DNA of 64,000 nucleotides from contig NZ_LJPW01000156.1 in assembly GCF_001400735.1 (NCBI RefSeq), positions 62,001 to 126,000 on the forward strand. The letters run 5' to 3'. Of the stretch, positions 44,668 through 54,106 are shown piece after piece. Under the pieces are notes generated by a model that saw only the letters and a list, made by a program, of their open reading frames with translations, searched no databases and had not been told where the DNA came from. The translations under genes were made by a program, and so were the position numbers. The stretch comes from Pseudomonas caricapapayae. Its GTDB lineage: Bacteria > Pseudomonadota > Gammaproteobacteria > Pseudomonadales > Pseudomonadaceae. Positions within the stretch are counted from its first letter, which is position 1; every line of letters starts with the position of its first letter.

Positions 44668-45945
44668 CTACAAAATATTCGAGTAATCCGCTTCGATTCG
44701 GTCCAGGCTCAGGTGATTGAGGAAGTTGGAGAAGCACATCCAGGCCGACAAGGCGTTCATGTCGCGGAACTGCTCAGGCAAGTATTTGGGTGCTACCACC
44801 AGCCCTTCATCGACCAGTTGCCGCAGGGTTCGCATGTCTTCCAGCGTGGTCTTGCCGCAAAACAGCAGCGGCACCTGTTCGAGCTTGCCCTTGCGCACGG
44901 CCAACTGAATGTAGTTGTAGACCATGATGAAGCCTTTCAGATAGGACAGGTCTTTGGTGAACGGCAGGCCGTTAGGCACCGAGCCGCGGAATACGCGGCT
45001 GGCATTGCCGTAGCTTTCCGACATGCCAAAACCTTGCTCGCGGTAGAATTCGAACACTTGCAGAAAATCAGCGCCCTGCTCCGCCATGTGGATGGCGCGC
45101 GTACGATTGGTCAGCTTGCGCAGACGACTGGGGTAGGAAGCAAAGGCAATGACTTCCATGAGAATGGCCAGGCCTTCCTGAGTCACCGTCGATGACGGCG
45201 GACCTTTGGACAGAAACGTACAGATCGGCTGGTTTTGCCCGTTCAGCGTGGTGCCGACGTGCACCAGTCCCTCGTGAACCTCCAGCGCTCGTACGTCCCG
45301 CTCGTTGAACATCGCGTCAGTGCGGATCTTGATGTAATCGGCACCGGCAGCCGCGTCGGCGACGATCCCGTCGGACTCGAACACCCTGATGGTTTCCTCG
45401 GCCTCACCGAACACACGGTTCAAACGCGATTGCAGAAGCGAAACCGCATCCTTGGCCGTAAGGGTTTTCGCTTCATCCTTCAGGTCACCGCGCCCGGCGA
45501 TGTTGTTCAGGTAATCCGAAAGCATCAGGCCAAGATCGGCCAGCGTCGGGTCGCCGGCATGAAAAGCATCGGACGCAGCGCCATACAACTCCTGCGAGAT
45601 CAGCCCGAAGTCGGGCGTGCCGCGCGCTTCAAGCATACGCACCACCATGCGGTATTCACGGCACATGCGACGCATGATCTGACCCACCGGGTTGAACTGC
45701 CCCAACTGGCGCGTGACGTCCCGCTCGATGTTCTGAAACTCTTGCTTCAAGGCTACCGAATCGAAGCCCAGCGGACGGTTTTCGTAATACGCACGGTCCA
45801 CCGCAGGAAGCGCCTTACCCTTGGCGGCCAGAAACTCCTTGCGAACGGTCTCGTCCCATTTAACCGCATCCAGAATGCGAATCGGCGTCTGTGCAACGAC
45901 GATCCGATCCGATAAAGCACGAATAGTCTGTTGATACTCGTCCAC
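44668..45945 (-). CDS. DUF1704 putative metallopeptidase (QEGLA motif protein)
   Basis: 425-residue protein of the DUF1704 family, often called flavohemoglobin expression-modulating QEGLA motif protein. The sequence VHEGLVHVGTTLNGQNQP provides an HExxxH zinc-like motif (His224, Glu225, His229) and TVTQEGLAIL at 254-262 the QEGLA motif. By family knowledge DUF1704 is related to the MATCAP tyrosine carboxypeptidases, which use HExxxH; peptidase activity here is inference. No signal peptide. It is preceded on its 5' side by the TetR gene (130-base gap). Confidence 0.88.
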   Translation of the reverse strand: MDEYQQTIRALSDRIVVAQTPIRILDAVKWDETVRKEFLAAKGKALPAVDRAYYENRPLGFDSVALKQEFQNIERDVTRQLGQFNPVGQIMRRMCREYRMVVRMLEARGTPDFGLISQELYGAASDAFHAGDPTLADLGLMLSDYLNNIAGRGDLKDEAKTLTAKDAVSLLQSRLNRVFGEAEETIRVFESDGIVADAAAGADYIKIRTDAMFNERDVRALEVHEGLVHVGTTLNGQNQPICTFLSKGPPSSTVTQEGLAILMEVIAFASYPSRLRKLTNRTRAIHMAEQGADFLQVFEFYREQGFGMSESYGNASRVFRGSVPNGLPFTKDLSYLKGFIMVYNYIQLAVRKGKLEQVPLLFCGKTTLEDMRTLRQLVDEGLVVAPKYLPEQFRDMNALSAWMCFSNFLNHLSLDRIEADYSNIL

Positions 45946-46075
45946 CGGTACTCCTTGGCTGTCTCGCTACTGCTCGATGGCGAAGGAAAGCGCGCCATCG
46001 CTGGAAAATATCGACACTGGCAGGATCGTCAAGCCGTCTGAACGACCGATCCAGGGCACGTCGCAAAAAGTATAG

Positions 46076-46801
46076 TCACCCTCGAACCGGCTGCGGCGTG
46101 CCCAGCACCAGGCGCATCTGCCGGGTCAGGATACACAGCATTTCTTCGTCTGCCTGACGCTGTGGCCCATGCAGCAGACCTTGATACTCCATGCGCCGGA
46201 TAAGCCCCGTCAATACCTGAGCATCCTGATAGGGCTGCAGCGAGCCAATGACCTGGAAAAACTGACAGCTGCCCTGCAACAGAATTTCCTGATGGGCCAT
46301 TACCAGCGGCGTCAGGCGCGGGTTGATCAGTGCTTCGTGGTAGAACGCCTGTTCAGCGATCAGATAGTCGCGACGGGTCAGCAACTGATGCCGGATATGC
46401 TCCATTACCATCCGCGCAATGTCATCGGCCAGCCGAAAACGGTCGGTCGGGCTGCCTGAACTGCGACTCATCATTTCACGCAGAATGACTTCGGTGTTCT
46501 GCCACAGCCGTGCCAGGTAGTCGGCACTGCGCTGTACATACTGGGCGAAGGCATCGGTGAGCAGGTCATCGATATCCTTGAAGTAATAGGTCGTTGCTGA
46601 CAACGGCACGCTGGCTTCGGCGGCCACCGCCCGATGACGCACGGCGCGTACGCCATCGCGCACCACGATGCGCATGGCCGCGTCGAGAATCACCTGCCTG
46701 CGTTGTTCACTGCCTTCGCGTGCAGCCTTGCGACCCTGATACTTGACGCTTTTGGCCACCGCGCTCGCTACGCCGGCGGCCCCTTCTCTGGCAATCGTCA
46801 C
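46076..46801 (-). CDS. TetR-family transcriptional regulator
   Basis: 241-residue regulator with a helix-turn-helix domain: REGSEQRRQVILDAAMRIVVRDGVRAVRHRAVAAEASVPLSATTYYFKDIDDLLTDAF. The start at 46801 is a GTG: AAGGAA sits seven bases upstream, and the longer open frame reads into the lysS terminator. It matches the TetR next to lysS in other pseudomonads; its ligand and targets are unknown. DUF1704 downstream is a possible target only by proximity. Confidence 0.88.
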   Translation of the reverse strand: MTIAREGAAGVASAVAKSVKYQGRKAAREGSEQRRQVILDAAMRIVVRDGVRAVRHRAVAAEASVPLSATTYYFKDIDDLLTDAFAQYVQRSADYLARLWQNTEVILREMMSRSSGSPTDRFRLADDIARMVMEHIRHQLLTRRDYLIAEQAFYHEALINPRLTPLVMAHQEILLQGSCQFFQVIGSLQPYQDAQVLTGLIRRMEYQGLLHGPQRQADEEMLCILTRQMRLVLGTPQPVRG

Positions 46802-46838
46802 GACAGTTTCCTTTTTGGGATCGTCCCGAAAAACACCT

Positions 46839-46872
46839 AAAAAAAAGCCGCCCATTGAAGGCGGCTGTTTTT
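46839..46872 (-). terminator. Intrinsic terminator after lysS
   Basis: Seven-base stem AGCCGCC/GGCGGCT with a seven-base loop, followed on the minus strand by eight T's. It overlaps the upstream region of the TetR gene, insulating it from lysS. Confidence 0.88.
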
Positions 46873-46879
46873 CCACTGG

Positions 46880-48382
46880 TTACGCTTGCGGGCGCATGTG
46901 CGGGAACAGGATCACGTCCCGAATCGACGGTGAGTCGGTGAGCAGCATCACCAGCCGGTCGATACCGATCCCCTCACCCGCCGTGGGCGGCATGCCGTAC
47001 TCTAGCGCGCGAACAAAGTCGGCGTCGTAGTGCATGGCTTCGTCGTCACCGGCGTCCTTGTCGGCCACCTGAGCCTGGAAGCGTTCGGCCTGATCTTCGG
47101 CGTCGTTGAGCTCGGAGTAGGCGTTGGCGATTTCGCGACCGCCGATGAACAGCTCGAAACGGTCGGTGACGCTCGGGTTTTCGTCGTTGCGACGGGCCAG
47201 CGGAGACACTTCGAACGGGTACTGAGTGATGAAGTGCGGCTGCTCCAGCTTGTGCTCGACCAGTTCTTCGAAAATCATCACCTGCAATTTACCCAGGCCC
47301 TCGAAGCCGAGCACCTTGGCCCCGGCCTTCTTGGCGATGGCACGTGCCTTGTCGATGTCCTGCAGGTCAGCAGCGGTCAGATCAGGGTTGTACTTGAGGA
47401 TGGAGTCGAACACCGACAGACGCACGAACGGCTCGCCGAAGTGGAACACCTTGTCGCCGTAAGGCACGTCGGTGCTGCCCAGGATCAACTGCGCCAGTTC
47501 GCGGAACAGTTCCTCGGTGAGGTCCATGTTGTCTTCGTAATCGGCGTAGGCCTGGTAGAACTCGAGCATGGTGAACTCGGGGTTGTGCCGGGTTGAAACA
47601 CCCTCGTTACGGAAGTTGCGATTGATCTCGAAGACTTTCTCGAAACCGCCGACCACCAGGCGCTTGAGGTACAGCTCCGGCGCGATGCGCAGGAACATTT
47701 CCATGTCCAGCGCGTTGTGGTGGGTTTCGAACGGTTTGGCTGCCGCGCCGCCTGGAATGGTCTGCAGCATCGGCGTTTCGACTTCAAGGAAGTCACGCTT
47801 CATCAGAAAGCTGCGAATATGAGCAATGACCTGCGAGCGCACGCGGAAGGTCTCGCGCACGTCCTCGTTGACGATCAGATCGACGTACCGCTGGCGATAG
47901 CGCTGCTCGGTGTCGGTCAGACCGTGGTGCTTGTCGGGCAGCGGACGCAGCGATTTGGTCAGCAGGCGAACGCGGGTCATCTCGACATACAGGTCGCCCT
48001 TGCCGGAGCGCGCCAGGGTGCCTTCGGCAGCAATAATGTCGCCCAGGTCCCAGGTCTTCACCTCGGCCAGGGTTTCTTCGGGCAGGGTCTTGCGGTTGAC
48101 ATACACCTGGATGCGCCCGGTCATGTCCTGAATCACCATGAACGAGCCACGGTTGAGCATGATGCGACCGGCAACCTTGACCGGAATCGCTGCCTCTGCC
48201 AGTTCTTCCTTGGTCTTGTCGACGTACTGTTTCTGCAAGTCGTTGCAGTAGCTGTCGCGGCGGAAGTCGTTGGGGAAGGCCTGACCCTTGGCACGGCCTG
48301 CAGCAAGCTTTTCCTTGCGCAGGGCGATCAGGGTGTTTTCTTCCTGTTGCAGGGCTTGCGGGTCGAGTTGTTGGTCGCTCAT
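46880..48382 (-). CDS. lysS: Lysyl-tRNA synthetase (class II)
   Basis: Charges tRNA-Lys. The 500 residues have an N-terminal OB-fold anticodon domain (about 60-160; VAGRIMLNRGSFMVIQDMTG) and the class II catalytic core with motif 2 (EGVSTRHNPEFTMLEFYQAYADY) and motif 3 (GIGIDRLVMLL). Full length. It lies 69 bases after prfB, a classical pairing in proteobacteria. The gap holds a perfect eight-base hairpin at 48410-48429 without a T-run. Confidence 0.98.
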   Translation of the reverse strand: MSDQQLDPQALQQEENTLIALRKEKLAAGRAKGQAFPNDFRRDSYCNDLQKQYVDKTKEELAEAAIPVKVAGRIMLNRGSFMVIQDMTGRIQVYVNRKTLPEETLAEVKTWDLGDIIAAEGTLARSGKGDLYVEMTRVRLLTKSLRPLPDKHHGLTDTEQRYRQRYVDLIVNEDVRETFRVRSQVIAHIRSFLMKRDFLEVETPMLQTIPGGAAAKPFETHHNALDMEMFLRIAPELYLKRLVVGGFEKVFEINRNFRNEGVSTRHNPEFTMLEFYQAYADYEDNMDLTEELFRELAQLILGSTDVPYGDKVFHFGEPFVRLSVFDSILKYNPDLTAADLQDIDKARAIAKKAGAKVLGFEGLGKLQVMIFEELVEHKLEQPHFITQYPFEVSPLARRNDENPSVTDRFELFIGGREIANAYSELNDAEDQAERFQAQVADKDAGDDEAMHYDADFVRALEYGMPPTAGEGIGIDRLVMLLTDSPSIRDVILFPHMRPQA

Positions 48383-48409
48383 GTCTTTAAATATTCCATC
48401 ACAGGTTCG

Positions 48410-48429
48410 CCCTCGTCCTGCGACGAGGG
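48410..48429. other. Hairpin between prfB and lysS
   Basis: CCCTCGTC/GACGAGGG, eight perfect pairs around a four-base loop. No T-run follows on the minus strand, so it may protect or process the prfB-lysS transcript rather than end it. Confidence 0.4.
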
Positions 48430-48451
48430 GCTTGAGGTGTCGGCTGACGGT

Positions 48452-49547
48452 TTACAGCCCTTGCTTGAGGCTCGCGATCAGGTATTCGTCGATATCGCCA
48501 TCAAGCACCTTGTCGCAGTCGCTGCGTTCGATGTTGGTCCGCAGGTCCTTGATACGCGAGGCGTCCAGTACATAGGAGCGAATCTGATGACCCCAGCCGA
48601 TATCGGACTTGGTGTCTTCGAGGGCCTGGGACGCTGCGTTGCGCTTCTGCACTTCCTGCTCATACAAACGGGCCCGCAGCATTTTCATGGCGGTGTCCTT
48701 GTTCGCATGCTGGGAACGTTCGTTCTGGCAACTGACCACGGTGTTGGTCGGAACGTGGGTGATACGTACCGCCGAATCGGTGGTGTTTACGTGCTGACCA
48801 CCGGCACCGGAGGAGCGGTAGGTGTCGATGCGCAGGTCCGACGGATTGATGTCGATTTCGATGTTGTCATCGATTTCCGGCGAAACGAACACCGCAGAGA
48901 ACGAGGTATGGCGACGGTTGCCAGAGTCGAACGGGCTCTTGCGCACCAGACGGTGAACGCCGATCTCGGTACGCAGCCAGCCAAAGGCGTATTCACCCTT
49001 GATGTGCACGGTAGCGCCCTTGATACCGGCGACTTCACCGGCGGACAGCTCCATGATAGTGGCGTCGAAACCGCGCTTGTCAGCCCAGCGCAGGTACATG
49101 CGCAGCAGGATGTTCGCCCAGTCCTGCGCTTCGGTTCCGCCGGAACCGGCCTGGATGTCCAGGTAGGCGTTGTTGGGGTCCATGTCGCCACTGAACATGC
49201 GGCGGAATTCGAGTTTTTCCAGCGATTCGCGCAGGCGCTCGACTTCGGCAGCCACGTCATCGACGGCAGCCTGGTCTTCTTCTTCGGCGGACATCAGCAG
49301 CAGGTCTTTGGCATCGGCCAGACCCGAGGACATTTCGTCCAGGGTTTCCACGATCTGCGCCAGCAGGGAGCGCTCGCGCCCCAGTTCCTGGGCGTAGGCC
49401 GGGTTGTTCCAGACGTTTGGATCTTCGAGCTCGCGGTTGACTTCGGTCAGACGATCATGTTTGTGATCGTAGTCAAAGATACCCCCGAATGGTTTCGGAG
49501 CGCTCGGACAAATCCTTGATGCTGTTTAGGATCGGGTTGATTTCCAT
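48452..49547 (-). CDS. prfB: Peptide chain release factor 2 (programmed +1 frameshift)
   Basis: Release factor recognising UGA and UAA. Reading starts at ATG 49547 (MEINPILNSIKDLSERSETIRGYL), meets an in-frame TGA at 49475-49473 as codon 25, and continues in the +1 frame (DYDHKHDRLTEVNRELEDP) to 48452; skipping base 49475 gives a 364-residue product. SPF near residue 205 (tripeptide anticodon) and the GGQ motif in SGAGGQHVNTT are present. The frameshift senses RF2 level. Downstream of this site the remaining frame is 340 codons. Confidence 0.97.
49473..49487 (-). promoter_or_regulatory. prfB programmed frameshift site
   Basis: Minus strand reads CGGGGGTATCTTTGAC: an SD-like GGGGG, a three-base spacer, then slippery CTT followed by TGA C, the poorly terminating context known for RF2 autoregulation. 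Low RF2 favours slippage of the CTT-bound tRNA to TTT. Confidence 0.95.
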
Positions 49548-49633
49548 GGTGGGCAGCACTCGCAGGCGAAATTTTCAAAGCCGACGAGTATACCCCAGCC
49601 CGGGCCGCTAAGGCAGCCCGTCGGGCAGGCGTT

Positions 49634-49658
49634 CTGCTGCCTATTTTATCGGCAGCAG
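49634..49658. other. Hairpin downstream of wspR
   Basis: Eight-base stem CTGCTGCC/GGCAGCAG with a nine-base AT-rich loop, 16 bases after the wspR stop. No T-run follows, so it is a candidate 3' end of the wsp transcript only. Confidence 0.4.
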
Positions 49659-49673
49659 GACAGCAGGCTGTCG

Positions 49674-50678
49674 TCAGCCCGCTGCAACCTGATTGCGGCC
49701 GTTGTTCTTGGCCTGATAAAGGCCCTTGTCGGCGTCCAGAATCAGCTGACGGCTGTGCATCCCGACCTGCGGCGTCATGGTCGCAACACCAATGCTCACG
49801 GTCAGACTGGAACCGGACGTCGGCGCGATGTGCGGGATATTCATGCCCGACACGCTCTGGCGCAGTTTTTCAGCCAGCAGACGCGCCCCGCCCGGAGAAG
49901 TATTGGGCAGAACCATGGCGAACTCCTCGCCACCGTAGCGCGCCGGCAAGTCCGACGGGCGACTGCAACTGTTGCGGATGGCTTTCGCAACCTGACGCAG
50001 AGCCTCATCGCCCTCGAGATGCCCGAAGTTATCGTTGTAAGCCTTGAAGTAATCGACATCGATCATCAACAGCGACAACTGCGCCTGATCACGCGTTGCC
50101 CGTCGCCACTCCAGCTCCAGGTACTCATCGAAATGGCGACGGTTCGACAGCCCGGTCAGGCCGTCGGAGTTCATCAGGCGTTGCAGCACCAGATTGGTGT
50201 CGAGCAATTGTTGCTGGCTGACCCGCAGGGCGCGGTAGGCCTCGTCACGCTGCAAGAGCGTCATGTACGAGCGAGAGTGATAACGAATGCGTGCTACCAG
50301 CTCGATGTTGTCCGGCAGTTTGACCAGATAGTCATTGGCCCCTGCCGAGAAGGCAGCGCTCTTGATCAGTGGATCTTCCTTGGTCGACAACACGATGATC
50401 GGAATATCGCGAGTCAACGGGTTGCTGCGGTATTCGCGAACCAGCGTCAGACCGTCCAGGCCCGGCATCACCAGATCCTGGAGAATCACCGTCGGCTTGA
50501 TCTGCACCGCCTGGGCAATTGCCTGATGCGGGTCGGCGCAAAAGTGGAAATCGATCGATTCGTGGCCAGCCAGGCCACGCCGGACTGCCTCGCCAATCAT
50601 GGCCTGATCATCAACCAGAAGCACCATCGCGGTGTTTTCATCCGGGGTCTTGATCTCGTCCGTCTGCAGGTCATGCAT
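49674..50678 (-). CDS. wspR: WspR response regulator/diguanylate cyclase
   Basis: Output enzyme of the Wsp surface-sensing system: phosphorylation activates synthesis of cyclic di-GMP. The 334 residues have a receiver domain (phospho-acceptor about Asp68 in VILQDLVMP; STKED follows) and a GGDEF domain with GGEEF at 249-253. The I-site RPSD (240-243) sits exactly five residues before it, so product feedback inhibition should be intact. It is the last gene of the operon, as in P. aeruginosa. Confidence 0.96.
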   Translation of the reverse strand: MHDLQTDEIKTPDENTAMVLLVDDQAMIGEAVRRGLAGHESIDFHFCADPHQAIAQAVQIKPTVILQDLVMPGLDGLTLVREYRSNPLTRDIPIIVLSTKEDPLIKSAAFSAGANDYLVKLPDNIELVARIRYHSRSYMTLLQRDEAYRALRVSQQQLLDTNLVLQRLMNSDGLTGLSNRRHFDEYLELEWRRATRDQAQLSLLMIDVDYFKAYNDNFGHLEGDEALRQVAKAIRNSCSRPSDLPARYGGEEFAMVLPNTSPGGARLLAEKLRQSVSGMNIPHIAPTSGSSLTVSIGVATMTPQVGMHSRQLILDADKGLYQAKNNGRNQVAAG

Positions 50679-50723
50679 GATGTATCTCCTGATCGCCGAC
50701 CACCGGTGCGGACACCTGAACAG

Positions 50724-51734
50724 TCATTGAGTGAATACCTCGATCAAGCGAGGTGCAATGGCGGGCAATGGGCGAATCTCCACGGCAGCATCAATGGCTG
50801 CAGCAGCCTTGGGCATGCCATACACGGCAGAACTGGCCTGATCCTGAGCGATGGTCAGAAAACCACGCTCACGCATTGCCTTGAGCCCCTGCGCACCGTC
50901 GCGCCCCATGCCGGTCAATAGAACGCCGACTGCCTCACCACTCCAATAACGGGTAACGCTCTCGAAAAACACATCGATCGAGGGCCTGTAAACTTCATTC
51001 ACCGGCTCTGCGGTATACGCCAGCGTACCGTCCTTGAGCAAACGAATATGATGATTGGTCCCGGCCAGCAGCACCACACCGGGTTCTGGCGTTTCGCGTT
51101 CTTTTGCCAATCTTACCGGCAGGCCGGAAGCGGAACTCAGCCACTCGGCCATACCGGCAGCGAAAACCTGATCGACGTGTTGCACAAGGACGATGGCTGC
51201 CGGAAAACTCACCGGAAGCCCCTTGAGAAGTATCTCCAGCGCCGCCGGTCCACCCGCAGAGGAGCCGATCGCGACCAGCCTGTCGCGCCTTGAAGACTCC
51301 GACCTGGGCGCAGCCACCACGCGCTCACGGCCGACACGCTGACCGATCAGCCAGTCGATGTTGAGTATCTTGCGCAACAGGGGTGCCGCCGCCTCTCTGG
51401 GGTTGGGGCCGCCGATGGCAGGCGTGTCCACGACATCCAGTGCACCGTGGCCCATCGCTTCGAACACGCGACGCATGTTCTGCTCGCGGTCTACCGTCAC
51501 AATGACGACAGCGCAGGGGGTTTCGGCCATGATCCGGCGTGTAGCCTCCACGCCATCCATGACCGGCATGATCAGGTCCATCAGGATAAGATCGGGGGTC
51601 TGCTCGACGCAACGCTGCACGGCGTCGGCACCATTGGACGCCACCCATATGATCTGGTGCGCAGGCTCGAAAGCCAGCGCACGGCGCAGGGCCTCGATGG
51701 CCATGGGCATGTCGTTGACGATGGCAATCTTCAT
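50724..51734 (-). CDS. wspF: WspF, CheB-type methylesterase
   Basis: Removes methyl groups from WspA, the negative arm of the system; loss of WspF activity locks WspR on in P. aeruginosa. The 336 residues have a receiver domain (Asp53 in LILMDLIMP) and a CheB domain with SSAGGPAA (Ser), LVQHVDQ (His) and GMGRDGAQG (Asp). The ATG overlaps the wspE stop by four bases. No truncation. Confidence 0.96.
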   Translation of the reverse strand: MKIAIVNDMPMAIEALRRALAFEPAHQIIWVASNGADAVQRCVEQTPDLILMDLIMPVMDGVEATRRIMAETPCAVVIVTVDREQNMRRVFEAMGHGALDVVDTPAIGGPNPREAAAPLLRKILNIDWLIGQRVGRERVVAAPRSESSRRDRLVAIGSSAGGPAALEILLKGLPVSFPAAIVLVQHVDQVFAAGMAEWLSSASGLPVRLAKERETPEPGVVLLAGTNHHIRLLKDGTLAYTAEPVNEVYRPSIDVFFESVTRYWSGEAVGVLLTGMGRDGAQGLKAMRERGFLTIAQDQASSAVYGMPKAAAAIDAAVEIRPLPAIAPRLIEVFTQ

Positions 51735-54106
51735 CCTTGCGCGTCTCCTATCAATTCGACAACAGCGTCGAGCAAGGCATCATCATGGAAACTGGCTTTG
51801 GCCAGGTAGTAATCAGCACCGGCGTCCAGGCCGCGACGTCGGTCTTCTTCACGATCCTTGTAGGAAACGACCATCACTGGCAACGACTGCAGACGGGTAT
51901 CTCGGCGCAACAGCGTCACCAGTTCGATACCGTCCATGCGCGGCATGTCGATGTCCGTGATGAGCAGATCAAAGTCCTCGGCACGCAATGCATTCCAGCC
52001 ATCCATTCCGTCCACGGCAACCGACACTTCGTAGCCACGACTGACCAGCAGCTTGCGTTCCAGCTCACGAACGGTCAAAGAATCATCGACCACCAGCACT
52101 CGCTTGCGCGACACAGCGTCGACCTGACGGTTGCGCCGGTCAATACGCTCGAGGCGTCCGGTGTTCAGGAGCTTCTCCACCGAGCGCAACATGTCTTCCA
52201 CATCAATGATCAACACGACCGACCCGTCATCGAGCAAGGCCCCTGCCGAAACGTCCTGAACTTTGCCCAGACGCGCATCGAGCGGCATCACCACCAGCGT
52301 GCGCTCGCCAATGAAGCGTTCGACGGCTACGCCATAAACGGCGTCACGCTCGCGAATAACCACAACCTTGAGCGACTCGCCGGCATTCTGGGCCGGGGGG
52401 CGATTCAACAATTGACTGGCCGAAACCAGCCCCACATGACGGTCTTCGTCCCAGAAGTGCTGACGCCCTTCCAGTTGCAAAATATCATCCGGTTGCAAAT
52501 CGCGCATGCGCTCGATATGAGCCAGAGGAAAGGCATAGGCTTCCCCGCCTACTTCCACCACCAGGCTGCGCACCACTGAAAGCGTCAGCGGCATTTCAAT
52601 CCTGAAGCGACTGCCCTCGCCAGCCCATTGCTGCAACTCGACACTGCCATGCATCTGGCGAACCATATGCTGCACCGCATCAAGGCCGACACCACGGCCG
52701 GATATCTGCGTGACCTTGTCGCGCATGCTGAAACCCGGCAGGAACAGAAAGCTGAGCAGTTCCTCTTCACTCAACTGCGCGGCGGTTTCGGCAGGCGAAA
52801 GCTTGCGGTCGACGATGCTCTGGCGCAGACGCTCCAGATCCACACCGCCGCCGTCATCGCTCAGTTCGACCACCAGCAAGCCAGCCTGATGCGAAGCCTG
52901 CAAACGAATCAGACCTTCAGGATCCTTGCCGGACGCCACGCGCTTCTCGGGTGATTCGATGCCGTGATCCACAGCATTGCGCAACAGATGGGTCAATGGC
53001 GCATCGAGCTTTTCCAGCACATCGCGATCGACCTGGGTCTTCTCCCCTTCGATCTGCAAGCGGACCTGCTTGCCCAGTTCACGTCCCAGGTCGCGAACCA
53101 TGCGCGCCTGACCGTTCAGCACATCGGCAAAAGGCCGCATACGGCAGGCCAGCGCCGTGTCATACAGCAACTGCGCACGCTGCGCCGACTGCCAGCCGAA
53201 CTCATCCAGCTCGGCAGTCTGCTGGACCAGCACGTGCTGCGCCTGGGACAACAGGTTGCGCGCATCTTCAAGGGCTTTCTGCACATCGGCCGGAGGGCCT
53301 TCTTCGCCAAAGCTGGCACCCAGCACTTCAAGCGCACGGTCGCTGCTGCTTTGCAGACGTTTGAGACGCTGCATACCGGCCAGCAGCGGCTTGAGTCGCT
53401 GGGTCTCGACCAGCGATTTGCTGGACATATCCAGCAGGCCGTTCAAACGCTCGGCGGTGACCCGCAGCACACGTTCGCCGCCCTCGGCCACCCGACGCTC
53501 ACGCAACGGGGTAAACGGCGCTTCAGGTTCCGCAACCGGGATGGCGGCTGGCATGGCCACAGGACGCGACTCTGCTGCGCGCGGCTCAGCGATGGGCTCG
53601 ATCGCTGTCGCCGGGGCCTCGGCTGAAGACTCAAGCTGCTGCATCGCGCTGGCCAGCAAGGCATCCGACCCCGGGTCCAGCAGCGGCGTACTGAGCGTGC
53701 GCGCAGCACCAGCGCCGGATGCCAGAAGTGCATTGAGCCTTTCGACATAACTGTCGATATCGGGCTGACCGACGCTGTTACCGCCGGGTGTGGCAATGCG
53801 CATCAACAGATCGGTTCCCGACAGCAGCGCGTCGATATGCTCGGCCTGCAGTAACAGACGCCCTTCCTGAGCGCTGACCAGACAATCTTCCATCACATGC
53901 GCGACACTCACCCCGAAATCGACGCCGACAATCCGCGCCGCACCCTTGAGCGAATGCGCTGCACGCATGCAGGCTTCCAATTGATCCGCCTGGGTCGGGT
54001 TACGCTCAAGCGCCAACAGACCCGCACTCAGTACCTGGGTCTGCGCGTCGGCTTCCAGTGTGAACAGCTCAAACAGCGAGGCGTCACGCATTTGATCTGG
54101 CGTCAT
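51731..54106 (-). CDS. wspE: WspE hybrid histidine kinase (CheA-type with receiver)
   Basis: CheA-like kinase that phosphorylates WspR and WspF. The 791 residues have an Hpt domain (phosphorylated His51 in AHSLKGAARIVG), a linker rich in Ala, Pro and Glu (about 165-230), the kinase dimer and ATPase core (NAVDHGIESPEKR, SDDGGGVD), a CheW-like domain and a C-terminal receiver (LVVDDSLTVREL, LLITDIDMPRMDG). The start at ATG 54106 follows GGAGC and overlaps the wspD stop. Confidence 0.95.
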   Translation of the reverse strand: MTPDQMRDASLFELFTLEADAQTQVLSAGLLALERNPTQADQLEACMRAAHSLKGAARIVGVDFGVSVAHVMEDCLVSAQEGRLLLQAEHIDALLSGTDLLMRIATPGGNSVGQPDIDSYVERLNALLASGAGAARTLSTPLLDPGSDALLASAMQQLESSAEAPATAIEPIAEPRAAESRPVAMPAAIPVAEPEAPFTPLRERRVAEGGERVLRVTAERLNGLLDMSSKSLVETQRLKPLLAGMQRLKRLQSSSDRALEVLGASFGEEGPPADVQKALEDARNLLSQAQHVLVQQTAELDEFGWQSAQRAQLLYDTALACRMRPFADVLNGQARMVRDLGRELGKQVRLQIEGEKTQVDRDVLEKLDAPLTHLLRNAVDHGIESPEKRVASGKDPEGLIRLQASHQAGLLVVELSDDGGGVDLERLRQSIVDRKLSPAETAAQLSEEELLSFLFLPGFSMRDKVTQISGRGVGLDAVQHMVRQMHGSVELQQWAGEGSRFRIEMPLTLSVVRSLVVEVGGEAYAFPLAHIERMRDLQPDDILQLEGRQHFWDEDRHVGLVSASQLLNRPPAQNAGESLKVVVIRERDAVYGVAVERFIGERTLVVMPLDARLGKVQDVSAGALLDDGSVVLIIDVEDMLRSVEKLLNTGRLERIDRRNRQVDAVSRKRVLVVDDSLTVRELERKLLVSRGYEVSVAVDGMDGWNALRAEDFDLLITDIDMPRMDGIELVTLLRRDTRLQSLPVMVVSYKDREEDRRRGLDAGADYYLAKASFHDDALLDAVVELIGDAQG

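Noticed and set aside
47717..49519. 600-codon plus-strand open frame across lysS and prfB
   Set aside because: Antisense to two well-supported genes; it ends at the prfB frameshift region by chance.
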